From the NCBI GenBank assembly GCA_050291365.1, contig JBNKJS010000034.1, forward strand, positions 1 through 23,643: a DNA stretch of 23,643 nucleotides, read 5' to 3'. This DNA comes from JAAGZL01 sp050291365. Its GTDB lineage: Bacteria; Pseudomonadota; Gammaproteobacteria; Chromatiales; Chromatiaceae. The notes beneath the pieces were generated by a model. That model had not been told where the DNA came from, made no database searches, and saw only the letters and a program-made list of their open reading frames with translations. A program made the position numbers and the translations under genes. Position 1 is the stretch's first letter; each line of letters opens with the position of its first letter. Positions 1 to 6,620 of this stretch are shown here, piece after piece.

Positions 1-9
1 AGGAATCAT

Positions 10-468
10 ATGTTTAAGAGGTTTTTAAAAATAATAGGATCGTTCTTTCTGGTATTAATCGTTATTTTGGTATGTATTGGTATTTGGTCAGCAATCAATT
101 CATCTAAATATACTGAGCTGGCAAAACCATACATAGAGAAAAATATGCCTGCTGTTGTTAGCTGGGACTTTGAGCAGCTAAGGCCGTTACTTACACCAGA
201 ATCATTAAAAGAATTTAAAACAGAACGCGGCCAAAAAGTATATAAATATTTCTCTAAACTCGGCTCACTAAAATCGCTTGAGGAGCCACAGTTCTTAGGT
301 GCAAAAACTGGTGTGTCTGTAAGTCATGGGGCGTATGATATTGTAAATTTCTCAATACTTGGGCAATTTGAAGCCGGCACAGCTCATATTACATTAACAC
401 TTGCAAAATCCGGGGACTCATACTTAATCCACTATATTCACATAAACTCTGATGCATTTCTGGAGTAA
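10..468 (+). CDS. small membrane-anchored protein, function unknown (cassette gene 1)
   Basis: I do not recognise a family for this 152-aa protein. One hydrophobic segment at about residues 5-28 follows a short basic N-terminus (FKRFLK), giving a signal-anchor with the remainder probably in the periplasm. The rest (about 30-152) is soluble, with alternating hydrophobic strands near the C-terminus. The ATG is preceded by AGGA with a 5-nt spacer. The gene is AT-rich and ends three bases before an attC-like site, so it reads as an integron cassette. Its own upstream attC would lie outside the window. The gene model is fairly secure; the function is not known. Confidence 0.75.
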   Translation: MFKRFLKIIGSFFLVLIVILVCIGIWSAINSSKYTELAKPYIEKNMPAVVSWDFEQLRPLLTPESLKEFKTERGQKVYKYFSKLGSLKSLEEPQFLGAKTGVSVSHGAYDIVNFSILGQFEAGTAHITLTLAKSGDSYLIHYIHINSDAFLE

Positions 469-470
469 AC

Positions 471-533
471 GTGTAACAAGTCACACCAGAGGGACGTCGC
501 GTTCCGCGCCTCCACTGTGTTCAAACGTTGAGT
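471..533 (+). repeat. attC-like site 1 (integron recombination site)
   Basis: The outer boxes are GTGTAAC (471-477, R''-like) and GTTGAGT (527-533), which matches the core GTTRRRY. Between them is an imperfect inverted repeat, with ACAC and GAGG on the left facing CCTC and GTGT on the right, and a GC-rich centre. The site starts 3 bp after the gene 1 stop and ends 15 bp before the gene 2 ATG, as in cassette arrays. The R'' box has one mismatch to consensus. Confidence 0.65.
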
Positions 534-547
534 AAAAGGAGAAAGAT

Positions 548-931
548 ATGAGCGTTGCATACTTCATAGTTTTAGATAATGAAGAGGTTGACTTTGACAC
601 ATTTGTAAACGGAAAAGGAATTGCTTGTGCATTCGATGAAATTAACGAGTTCTGCGAATCTCATGAATTAAAAACTATTGAAGACTTTCATAGTCAAGAT
701 GTTAGTGAGTTTATGGAAGACTTTGATGATCTCGAAATTCCTGAACAAGAAATAAAATGGTTTAGCGCCCAAGAAGGCATTGATTGGGCTTCATCACTTA
801 TAGATAATTTAGAATCTAAAAAACCTAAGTTTTTAACTGATGAGGTAATTGAAGATCTACAGAAGTATCTTGAAGTATTCAATAATTCAAAAAAGGTAGG
901 GGCTAAATGGCATTTAGAGCTAGACTATTAA
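548..931 (+). CDS. conserved-type hypothetical acidic protein (cassette gene 2)
   Basis: This 127-aa soluble protein is strongly acidic and has no signal or membrane segment. It opens with MSVAYFIVLDNEEVDFDTFVNGK, a start I associate with small uncharacterised bacterial proteins, but I cannot name a function. A central acidic stretch at about residues 50-72 is rich in Asp and Glu. The ATG has an AGGAG ribosome site 6 nt upstream (537-541). It lies between two attC-like sites and is AT-rich, which supports its being a mobile cassette gene. Confidence 0.8.
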   Translation: MSVAYFIVLDNEEVDFDTFVNGKGIACAFDEINEFCESHELKTIEDFHSQDVSEFMEDFDDLEIPEQEIKWFSAQEGIDWASSLIDNLESKKPKFLTDEVIEDLQKYLEVFNNSKKVGAKWHLELDY

Positions 932-935
932 AAAC

Positions 936-1023
936 TCATAACAAGTCAAATGCACATGGAAAATTTTAAGCCACTCCACTCCGTTCCGCAACCTAAATTA
1001 CCCAGTGATTGGCGACGTTATGT
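936..1023 (+). repeat. attC-like site 2
   Basis: The outer boxes are TCATAAC (936-942) and GTTATGT (1017-1023), complementary at 6 of 7 positions. The interior has CACATGG-type and CCACTCC-type arms of a weak inverted repeat. It lies directly between the gene 2 stop and the gene 3 start. At about 88 bp it is within the usual attC size range. Confidence 0.6.
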
Positions 1024-1026
1024 GCT

Positions 1027-1359
1027 ATGAATAATAAGCAAGAAACAATCCTTTATCGCACAAACCAAGTATGGAAGCATTACACTTCGCTTGCGATTAA
1101 TATTATTGCCATTAGTACATTTGCTGGCTCTATTTATTATTTTCCAATTAATAGCTGGCAGTTTGGTTTAGGCATAGAAATAGCGGCTATTTTAGCTGTT
1201 GTCAGTTTAGTTATTGCTTTGAATATAAAATGCCCAAAATGTGGTTCTCGTTGGTTTTGGTTAGCACTTAAAGCACCGTATGCAAGCAAAGGTATTGAAA
1301 AGTTTCTCTCACAAAACATGTGTCCTACTTGTGGGTATTCAAATGATACAGGCACATAA
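1027..1359 (+). CDS. membrane protein with C-terminal zinc ribbon (cassette gene 3)
   Basis: The protein is 110 aa from the ATG at 1027. A TTG further upstream (1009) would place the start inside attC site 2, so it is rejected. Two hydrophobic segments (about residues 22-40 and 45-65) are followed by a cytosolic-looking tail with two paired cysteine motifs, CPKCG and CPTCG, about 40 residues apart. That spacing suggests a small zinc ribbon. I cannot assign a function. The stop codon TAA lies inside the R'' box of the following attC site, so gene and recombination site are tightly joined. Confidence 0.72.
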   Translation: MNNKQETILYRTNQVWKHYTSLAINIIAISTFAGSIYYFPINSWQFGLGIEIAAILAVVSLVIALNIKCPKCGSRWFWLALKAPYASKGIEKFLSQNMCPTCGYSNDTGT

Positions 1360-1432
1360 CAAGTGAATCATGCCGTTCGCAAGCTCACTCAGACACTTTG
1401 CCTGCGGCTCAGCGCCGTTTAGGTCGTTATGT
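1354..1432 (+). repeat. attC-like site 3
   Basis: This is the best-formed site of the array. Outer boxes ACATAAC (1354-1360) and GTTATGT (1426-1432) are perfectly complementary. The interior carries imperfect complementary arms. It is 79 bp long and lies exactly between two plus-strand genes, with the upstream stop codon inside the left box. Confidence 0.8.
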
Positions 1433-1446
1433 TTCAAGGAGAGATA

Positions 1447-1947
1447 GTGCGTAAACCACTAATATTTGCACTTTGCTTTTTACCGACGGTTGCTTATGCA
1501 AATGTAGTGTGGCCAGCGCTATACTTAGAAACACGCCTTTTTTCGTGGTGGGCAATTAGCATCGGTCTATTGATTGAGTTCGTCGTTATTAAATGGTTGT
1601 TCTCACTCACACAGAAAAAGGCTGTAATCGCTACTATATCTGCAAACGCCGCTTCATCTATTGCTGGTACTGTCCTTATTCCTTTAGCTGGCATAGCATG
1701 GGAGTTGTTTCCTGGTTCAGTAATAAATTGGGCTTTTAGCTGGGGTACATTTAACCCTGTTACTTGGGTAGCTACTTTCTTATTGGGGTGCTTGGTAAAT
1801 GGCGTTCTTGAAGGAGCTGTATATAAAAAGTGGTTCGCACCAGAATTTAGGTTCAAAAGTAAAGCGTTTCTCTGGTTGCTGGCAGCAAATTCGCTTAGTG
1901 TAGACGCAGCATTTGTAAGTTTTTGGGTAAAGCCGGTACAACTGTGA
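1447..1947 (+). CDS. multi-pass membrane protein, function unknown (cassette gene 4)
   Basis: The protein is 166 aa from the GTG at 1447. I prefer this to the ATG at 1429, which lies inside the attC core; AAGGAG sits 6 nt upstream of the GTG. The N-terminus (RKPLIFALCFLPTVAYA) looks like a cleavable signal or first membrane segment. Further hydrophobic segments lie at roughly 32-52, 60-80, 92-112 and 140-160, with tryptophans at the membrane edges. No family is recognised. An attC-like site lies on each side. Confidence 0.7.
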   Translation: MRKPLIFALCFLPTVAYANVVWPALYLETRLFSWWAISIGLLIEFVVIKWLFSLTQKKAVIATISANAASSIAGTVLIPLAGIAWELFPGSVINWAFSWGTFNPVTWVATFLLGCLVNGVLEGAVYKKWFAPEFRFKSKAFLWLLAANSLSVDAAFVSFWVKPVQL

Positions 1948-1948
1948 A

Positions 1949-2014
1949 ACATAACAATCAGCTCCACAGGATTCGCTCGCTGCGCTCGCTCTCCTGTGAG
2001 CTGGGGCATTAGAT
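1949..2014 (+). repeat. attC-like site 4 with altered core
   Basis: The left box ACATAAC (1949-1955) is intact. It is followed by a strong hairpin, CAGCTCCACAGGA pairing with TCCTGTGAGCTG with one bulged base, the typical extrahelical-base arrangement of attC. The right core reads ATTAGAT (2008-2014) instead of GTTRRRY, losing the G at the crossover. The site may be inactive for excision. Confidence 0.72.
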
Positions 2015-2047
2015 CTGGCAAACTAGCCGTCTGGGTAGGTAAAGAAA

Positions 2048-2554
2048 ATGGATAAAAGTAAAAAAAGCCTGTCAAAGCGAAGTAAAAAGTTCGCTCATGA
2101 TGTGCTTGTGTACACCCCTATTTTGAGGTTGGTTTTTTTACTGGTTATTTTATGGATGGTTTTTGCTGCAGGATTGTATTTTTCTGAGCGTGGAGCAGAA
2201 GGCACATCAATAACCTCGTACGGTAAAGCGCTATATTGGGGAATAGCTGCATTTTCTACTGCTGGAATAGCTGATATGCCTAAAAATGGATTGTCAGAAT
2301 TCATTGGGGCGATATGGATTGTATTGGGTTCAATGCTTTTCTTTGGTGCAATGGTTGCCACTATCACAGCGTATTTCATGCGTCCTTTACAACGGCCATC
2401 AAGGCAAATAATTGATACTATTGAATACAACCTGGAGCAACTAGATGACTTGTCTATAGAGGAATTGGAGCTTCTCAAACAGACAACAGACTCACTTATA
2501 GAACACGTAGAACACTTGAAAATAAAAAAAGACAAACAGAAAAGTAATACATAA
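2048..2554 (+). CDS. two-TM ion-channel-like protein with atypical filter
   Basis: This 168-aa protein has the plan of a small K+ channel subunit. A basic N-terminus (1-20) is followed by TM1 (about 27-46), a re-entrant pore helix (about 60-70), a filter-like loop (71-76), TM2 (about 84-110) and a cytosolic tail. The tail (about 115-165) is predicted helical or coiled coil, rich in Glu and Leu. The filter loop reads TAGIAD where K+ channels have TVGYGD. The loop position is right but two key glycine/tyrosine positions are changed, so selectivity is uncertain. It is likely in the inner membrane as a tetramer, by inference from the fold. It follows attC site 4; no attC separates it from the next gene. 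Confidence 0.65.
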   Translation: MDKSKKSLSKRSKKFAHDVLVYTPILRLVFLLVILWMVFAAGLYFSERGAEGTSITSYGKALYWGIAAFSTAGIADMPKNGLSEFIGAIWIVLGSMLFFGAMVATITAYFMRPLQRPSRQIIDTIEYNLEQLDDLSIEELELLKQTTDSLIEHVEHLKIKKDKQKSNT

Positions 2555-2713
2555 AGCGCTCGAAAAATGCGAAAGAGGAATAAAACACCAGGGCACCCAC
2601 AACTCAAAGCAAAATATCAAAGAATTACGGTCTCTCTCCAAAACCATTAAAAGCTGGGGATAGGTTGCGATTTTCTATCTACTTAGAATATTAGCTTTTC
2701 AAATGGATATGTA

Positions 2714-3082
2714 ATGAATAGCAAAAAGAATAGGATATTAATATTTTTAGCAATTGCAGCATTTTCTAATGGCGCAATAACCCAATACATAGAGCCAGGA
2801 ATAATGTTTGCTAAAACAGATATTCCATTTGTGTTAGTTGGCACATTTTTGTCTTTCTGGTGGTATTACCTTGACTCTGAGCAAATGGAATATCAAAGAG
2901 GTAAATTATTAAATATTGGAATTATTGCTGTTGGATTTCTAGCCTTTCCATATTACTTTTTCCGCACAAGAGGTATTAAGAAAGGCTTTGCTTATACGAC
3001 AGCATTCATTATTGTGGTCATTTCTTGGTCAGCAATACAATCAGCCGGAGCGCATGCTGTTTATTATGGAATTCAAAGCTAA
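2714..3082 (+). CDS. small multi-pass membrane protein (cassette gene)
   Basis: The 122-aa protein has four hydrophobic stretches (about residues 7-25, 34-52, 68-88 and 95-115) and no motif that I recognise. A basic loop (FFRTRGIKKG) before the last segment suggests that loop faces the cytosol. There is no strong ribosome site before the ATG. The stop codon TAA overlaps the left box of attC site 5. The 159 bp before it (2555-2713) have no attC, so this gene and the channel gene may share one two-gene cassette or have lost a site between them. Confidence 0.7.
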   Translation: MNSKKNRILIFLAIAAFSNGAITQYIEPGIMFAKTDIPFVLVGTFLSFWWYYLDSEQMEYQRGKLLNIGIIAVGFLAFPYYFFRTRGIKKGFAYTTAFIIVVISWSAIQSAGAHAVYYGIQS

Positions 3083-3142
3083 CAAGCCACGCAGACAAAA
3101 TGCCACAAGCTCGCATTTTTCCGGTACTGCAGGTCGTTAGTC
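3077..3142 (+). repeat. attC-like site 5, last of the array
   Basis: Outer boxes are AGCTAAC (3077-3083) and GTTAGTC (3136-3142), with weaker complementary arms between (ATGCCACAAGC and GCATTTTTCC). The right core fits GTTRRRY except for one position. It ends the run of cassette-type genes; no attC was seen further right. Confidence 0.6.
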
Positions 3143-3168
3143 ATATGAAACACCAGGAGCGGAATCAA

Positions 3169-3193
3169 TGGGGTCAGACTGAACCTGACCCCA
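3169..3193 (+). repeat. short perfect hairpin (TGGGGTCAG / CTGACCCCA)
   Basis: Nine-base perfect arms (3169-3177 and 3185-3193) flank a 7-base loop. Palindromes of this sequence type often occur near REP-associated transposases in proteobacteria, but none is seen here. It could be a repeat remnant or a terminator-like structure; there is no clear T-run. Confidence 0.5.
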
Positions 3194-3290
3194 GTTTAAC
3201 GGAGAGTTTTAATCAGCTACAAACAAAAGATATTAAATGAAAATATATGCTTACCTTTTTCCCCTGCAAAAAACCCGCTAGTTGATAATT

Positions 3291-3761
3291 ATGGAAAAAA
3301 GCTTTTTTACACCAATATTAATTTTTTCATTTGCTTGCTTGATTGGATGCGCAGAGCAAAACGGCTTGAACGCTTTCACAAGTGATGGTTGTTCGTTGTT
3401 TCCAGACAAATCGGCACTAACGAAGAAGGATTGGTGTGAGTGCTGTTTTGAGCATGATTTAGCGTATTGGAGAGGCGGAACAAAAGAAGAGAGACTCCAG
3501 GCAGATATAGAGCTTAAAGAGTGCATATCGAAGAAAACCGGGGATCAGAGACTCGCTAAAATAATGTACGAAGGTGTTCGCTTCGGTGGAAGCCCATACT
3601 TTTATAACTGGTACCGATGGGGTTATGGCTGGAGTTATGATCGAAAATACCGCGCATTATCTGAAGAAGATAAAGCATTAGTTTCTAAGCGACTCCAGGA
3701 GTATTACGATAGCAAACCGATTAGCCCGTGTAGTGGTGAACCCAGCAGTAAACTAAAATAA
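3291..3761 (+). CDS. phospholipase A2-like lipoprotein
   Basis: The protein is 156 aa from the ATG at 3291; a TTG at 3282 only adds three residues. It has a lipoprotein signal with lipobox L-I-G-C, the lipidated cysteine being residue 20. The mature part contains SDGCS (31-35) and CCFEHDLAYW (51-60). The Cys-Cys-x-x-His-Asp pattern matches the catalytic helix of secreted phospholipase A2, with H55-D56 as the candidate dyad. Known enzymes of this fold hydrolyse the sn-2 ester of phospholipids using calcium. A calcium loop is not obvious beyond the SDGCS segment, so activity is inference. It lies just beyond the cassette array with no attC after it. Confidence 0.7.
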   Translation: MEKSFFTPILIFSFACLIGCAEQNGLNAFTSDGCSLFPDKSALTKKDWCECCFEHDLAYWRGGTKEERLQADIELKECISKKTGDQRLAKIMYEGVRFGGSPYFYNWYRWGYGWSYDRKYRALSEEDKALVSKRLQEYYDSKPISPCSGEPSSKLK

Positions 3762-4011
3762 ATAGCAGCAAACTGAATAGCTGTCAGCATGGCCCGTATT
3801 TCTAATCAAATATCTGAAACCGCAGTCGAAAGCAGACATAAAACCAACTGTTTTTTCAAATCCCAATAATCTGTTAGGATCCACAATACGTCAGAAATAG
3901 GAATCTGCGGCAGGATGCCATCCCCTCAAAGGATCTCATCCCCAGCATAATCTAAATGCGTCCCTGTTTCCCGACCCGGTTTTATGTTTTCTGTCCAAAT
4001 AAGATAAGGAA
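3762..4011 (+). other. intergenic gap with no recognised feature
   Basis: These 250 bp hold no plausible gene, strong hairpin or attC-like site. A promoter for the following secreted-protein gene is expected here but I could not pick -35 and -10 boxes with confidence. Confidence 0.5.
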
Positions 4012-4020
4012 ATGAAAATT

Positions 4021-4860
4021 ATGAAACAAGCGAGATATTTGCTAACCACCACTATCTTATCAGTGATCACACTGTTGTCGATGACCGCTCAGGTTGATGC
4101 TGCTCCCTATACCTTCAGTGTAGATAGGTTTGAGTCTGTGGGAAACCTACCTGGAACCTTTGTTGACGATTTCAACGATGGCGTTATCGGTCCCAATTGG
4201 GAAATTGATGATCCCACCGCGATTGAGAGCGGAGGAGTTGTTATTTTCAGCAACCCAGGCACACCGAGTAGTATGACCCTTGGCAATCTGAATATCTCCA
4301 GCCAGATGAGCTACATATCAACTAGATCCCCGTTTCTGTTAGCCGATGGTCAAGGTGATTTTTCAGGCACGTCTACATGGAGCCCAATCATTCCCGGCAT
4401 GAACCAATTTTATGGTATGCACATTTCCGTTGAGGGAACGAATGAAGACATTGGCATAGGCGTGTATAACTTCGATACTTCATTAGCTGACTTTTTCGGG
4501 ATCACACCTGGGCTTGCTGTCTATTTTTTAAGGACCAATGATGTCAGCGCCGGAGATTTTGATGCGCAATCTTTCTCAATTGATCCAGCAGATATAACTA
4601 GCTCTATTCTTTTACGCTTATCCTTCGACGATGACACCAATCAATTTACTGGGGGGTTTAGTCTGGACGGCAGTACGCCAGATCAAGGTCAGTTTTCAAG
4701 TATGGCTCCAACCGCCCCTGGCAACGAGTTCACCTGGAGTCTAGGTACAGAGTCATGGGATGTCACACCCGTCCCAATCCCTGGGGCGATATGGCTGTTT
4801 GGTTCTGCCATTTTAGTTTTTTGCAGGATGCAGTGCTCAAAGCGCGCCATGACCTGTTAA
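4021..4860 (+). CDS. secreted PEP-CTERM-like sorting-domain protein
   Basis: The protein is 279 aa from the ATG at 4021, with AAGGA about 10 nt upstream. An in-frame ATG at 4012 is also possible, but its ribosome site would be too close. The N-terminal signal peptide (KQARYLLTTTILSVITLL...) ends near AQVDA. The middle is a Gly/Ser/Asp/Thr-rich beta-type domain of unknown function with FVDDFNDGVIGPNWE near its start. The C-terminus has VPIPGAIWLFGSAIL, the sorting signal and membrane segment of PEP-CTERM-type proteins processed by an exosortase. The usual GLxG-R-R tail is missing and the end reads VFCRMQCSKRAMTC. A slip in the T6 run there would give a different tail. The gene stops 6 bp before a hypE-end repeat. 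Confidence 0.72.
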   Translation: MKQARYLLTTTILSVITLLSMTAQVDAAPYTFSVDRFESVGNLPGTFVDDFNDGVIGPNWEIDDPTAIESGGVVIFSNPGTPSSMTLGNLNISSQMSYISTRSPFLLADGQGDFSGTSTWSPIIPGMNQFYGMHISVEGTNEDIGIGVYNFDTSLADFFGITPGLAVYFLRTNDVSAGDFDAQSFSIDPADITSSILLRLSFDDDTNQFTGGFSLDGSTPDQGQFSSMAPTAPGNEFTWSLGTESWDVTPVPIPGAIWLFGSAILVFCRMQCSKRAMTC

Positions 4861-4865
4861 GATCG

Positions 4866-4918
4866 ACAGATCCTCGGCGGCTGTTTGCCTACCAAACAAT
4901 CCACGAGGCGACAGCAGC
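4866..4918 (-). repeat. hypE 3'-end remnant, copy 0 (most decayed)
   Basis: This aligns with the end of hypE (15173 onward) at 41 of 53 positions without gaps. On the minus strand it still reads R-L-V-D-C-L-V-G-K-Q-P-P-R-I-C, against R-I-V-D-W-L-V-G-E-Q-L-P-R-I-C in the intact gene. The stop codon is lost. There is no hypE homology beyond about 53 bp. Confidence 0.7.
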
Positions 4919-4968
4919 AAAAGGTTGGTTGGCCGAAAATAGAAAAATACGGACGAAGGATTTAATAA

Positions 4969-5913
4969 ATGAAAATATATGCAACTGTTCTCAGGGCAAT
5001 CTTGTTGACCATGCCTTTTTCAGCCTTTGGGGATACCTGCCCTTTAGAGAAGAGTGTTTACCAGGATCTGGACAATAAGGGTTTTCTACTTGAGTTCGGC
5101 CCTCCACATGACAATGGTGTAAGAAATGTCCACTCCGCAACCATCACCCATCCCAAGCGCGGCACTCTCTTCGATTTCAACTTAATGTTTGGGATGGGAT
5201 ACGCCGCACCATTTTTAACACTGCGGAACGCGGATGAGGAGTTGTCAAAACCTTTTCACCTTCACTTCTTTGATAAAAACCTCCGTTCCATGGAGCTGGA
5301 CAAGTCAGCCCTGCCCTACGCCTTTATAGATGGGCTGGGGCCGGCTGATTGGTACGGTGTGCAGGCAGATACCACGGCGCGAAAGATTCCAATTGGAACT
5401 CCCCTCTGGCGGTTCGTTCGATGCAGTGAGTCTACAAATACTCCAGGAGCAAATGCGGCGAATAAGCGAACTGTATCTACAAAGAAGCTATCCAGCGCCG
5501 AATCGATTGCCAGCGACGGACAGATTACCGCCTATGGTGAGATCAAAGACGTCGGCAATAAAGATGGACGCAGATTCTTGAGCATCGATTACGGCGAATG
5601 GATATCGGAGAAGGAGTGCAAGCGTCGAGTCAAAGCAGGCTCCTTGAATTTAGATGAAGCGGACTGCGAAGTCGACTCTCTCCGCTACATCAACCAAAAC
5701 CCAAAGCTTAGAGAATTTACCCTAGCAGACGATGCTCAGATTGTGATCCCCCATCCATCCCCATCCAGGCCCACAAAGAAGATGAGTTGGGATCAGTTCG
5801 TAAAGATGGAGCGTGCGCGCGCTGAAGATACGCGGGAGCTATGGGATGGGCTCTGGAAGATCTACCGTCGCGGCAAAATAATCAAGCGAATTGAGTGGGT
5901 CTATACCCCCTAA
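4969..5913 (+). CDS. secreted protein of unknown function
   Basis: The 314-aa protein has a clear signal peptide (KIYATVLRAILLTMPFSAFG, cleavage near residue 21). I recognise no family. The first part (about 25-155) is beta-rich with two cysteines (near 24 and 152) that could form a disulfide. A polar linker (about 155-180) is followed by a basic, charged C-terminal part with two more cysteines in KECK and DCEVD. The ATG is used because the signal peptide starts there. The last codon and the stop TAA lie inside the hypE-end repeat that begins at 5909, so the C-terminus may have been created or cut by that junction. Confidence 0.7.
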   Translation: MKIYATVLRAILLTMPFSAFGDTCPLEKSVYQDLDNKGFLLEFGPPHDNGVRNVHSATITHPKRGTLFDFNLMFGMGYAAPFLTLRNADEELSKPFHLHFFDKNLRSMELDKSALPYAFIDGLGPADWYGVQADTTARKIPIGTPLWRFVRCSESTNTPGANAANKRTVSTKKLSSAESIASDGQITAYGEIKDVGNKDGRRFLSIDYGEWISEKECKRRVKAGSLNLDEADCEVDSLRYINQNPKLREFTLADDAQIVIPHPSPSRPTKKMSWDQFVKMERARAEDTRELWDGLWKIYRRGKIIKRIEWVYTP

Positions 5914-6030
5914 CAAATCCTCGGCAACTGCTCCCCCACCAACCAATCCACGATGCGGCTGCCGCCGAAGCTGGTCTCCATCTGCACCATGCAGTTTTGA
6001 TCCTCAATCACTTCGCCGATGATGGATGCA
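5909..6030 (-). repeat. hypE 3'-end copy A (119 of 122 bp identical)
   Basis: This is a direct repeat of the last 122 bp of the hypE locus (15171-15292). Only three bases differ, and all three are third-codon positions that keep the amino acid (AGT/AGC, CGT/CGC, ATT/ATC). On the minus strand it encodes about 39 residues of HypE including the terminal PRIC and stop. Homology stops abruptly after 6030. No start codon or upstream hypE sequence is present, so it is not a gene. Confidence 0.9.
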
Positions 6031-6062
6031 GCGCCTTATATGCGGATCCATTAGCATAGTAT

Positions 6063-6102
6063 GCAGCCCATCAAACTATAACTACAGTGCTTGATGGGCT
6101 GC
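6063..6102 (-). terminator. perfect 12-bp stem-loop after cynS
   Basis: GCAGCCCATCAA (6063-6074) pairs perfectly with TTGATGGGCTGC (6091-6102) around a 16-nt loop. It begins 5 bp beyond the cynS stop and so probably ends or protects the cyanate operon transcript. No U-run follows on the minus strand, so it may be a stabilising hairpin rather than a classical intrinsic terminator. Confidence 0.65.
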
Positions 6103-6107
6103 TTCTA

Positions 6108-6548
6108 CTACCAGGATTTATAGGGAAGAAACTTTCCGTTCATGGTAATGACCACACGATCACCGGCAGGGTTTTCTTCCTTGTCGATATGCATGGAGAA
6201 ATCGATTGCACTCATGATGCCGTCGCCAAACTTCTCATGGACGATCTCCTTGATGGTGTCACCATATACCCCTATCGCCTCGTAGAAACGATAGATCACC
6301 GGGTCGGTTGGCACTATCTTGTCCCAGCTCTTATGCGGGAACTCCTGCAAGGTAGTGGAGACCTCGCTCGGCAGACTGAGTGTATCGCACAAGGCATCGG
6401 CGTACTCTTTCTTCAGGCTGTTCATGCCCAGGCAGGCTGAGGTGAGAAAGACTGGAGCTAATCCCACCTTCTCGGCCAGTGCCTCCCAGCCCAGACCGGA
6501 GCTCTTCTTGGCTGCCAGGATCTCTTCGGTCATTGTAATCTTATTCAT
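6108..6548 (-). CDS. cynS: cyanate hydratase (cyanase)
   Basis: CynS converts cyanate and bicarbonate to carbamate, which decays to ammonia and CO2. It detoxifies cyanate and supplies nitrogen in the cytosol. The protein is 146 aa, close to the roughly 156 aa of the E. coli enzyme. An N-terminal helix-turn-helix-like domain (about 7-70) precedes the catalytic C-terminal domain. The catalytic triad is present as R87, E90 and S113 (in YRFYEAIGVYG and GIMSAIDFS), offset by nine from the E. coli R96, E99 and S122. The known enzyme is a decamer. The ATG has AAGGAG 7 nt upstream. It is the last gene of a four-gene operon behind the transporter, 72 bp after the ATPase gene. Confidence 0.95.
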   Translation of the reverse strand: MNKITMTEEILAAKKSSGLGWEALAEKVGLAPVFLTSACLGMNSLKKEYADALCDTLSLPSEVSTTLQEFPHKSWDKIVPTDPVIYRFYEAIGVYGDTIKEIVHEKFGDGIMSAIDFSMHIDKEENPAGDRVVITMNGKFLPYKSW

Positions 6549-6620
6549 ATTGAAACTCCTTCAAAAGCTTGTTAGCAGGTTCTGCTATTCATGTTGATGG
6601 GTTACAGATATTCCGGATAG

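Noticed and set aside
1494..2075. A 193-aa minus-strand frame opposite cassette gene 4
   Set aside because: It runs through attC site 4 and the opposite gene, has no recognisable domain, and its plus-strand counterpart has a signal peptide and membrane segments.
3025..3240. A 71-aa frame across attC site 5
   Set aside because: It covers the recombination site and the hairpin at 3169-3193 and has no protein-like features.
6063..6102. The cynS stem-loop as an attC or mobile-element end
   Set aside because: The arms are perfect with no extrahelical bases and no GTTRRRY core; its position just after the stop fits a transcript-end hairpin.
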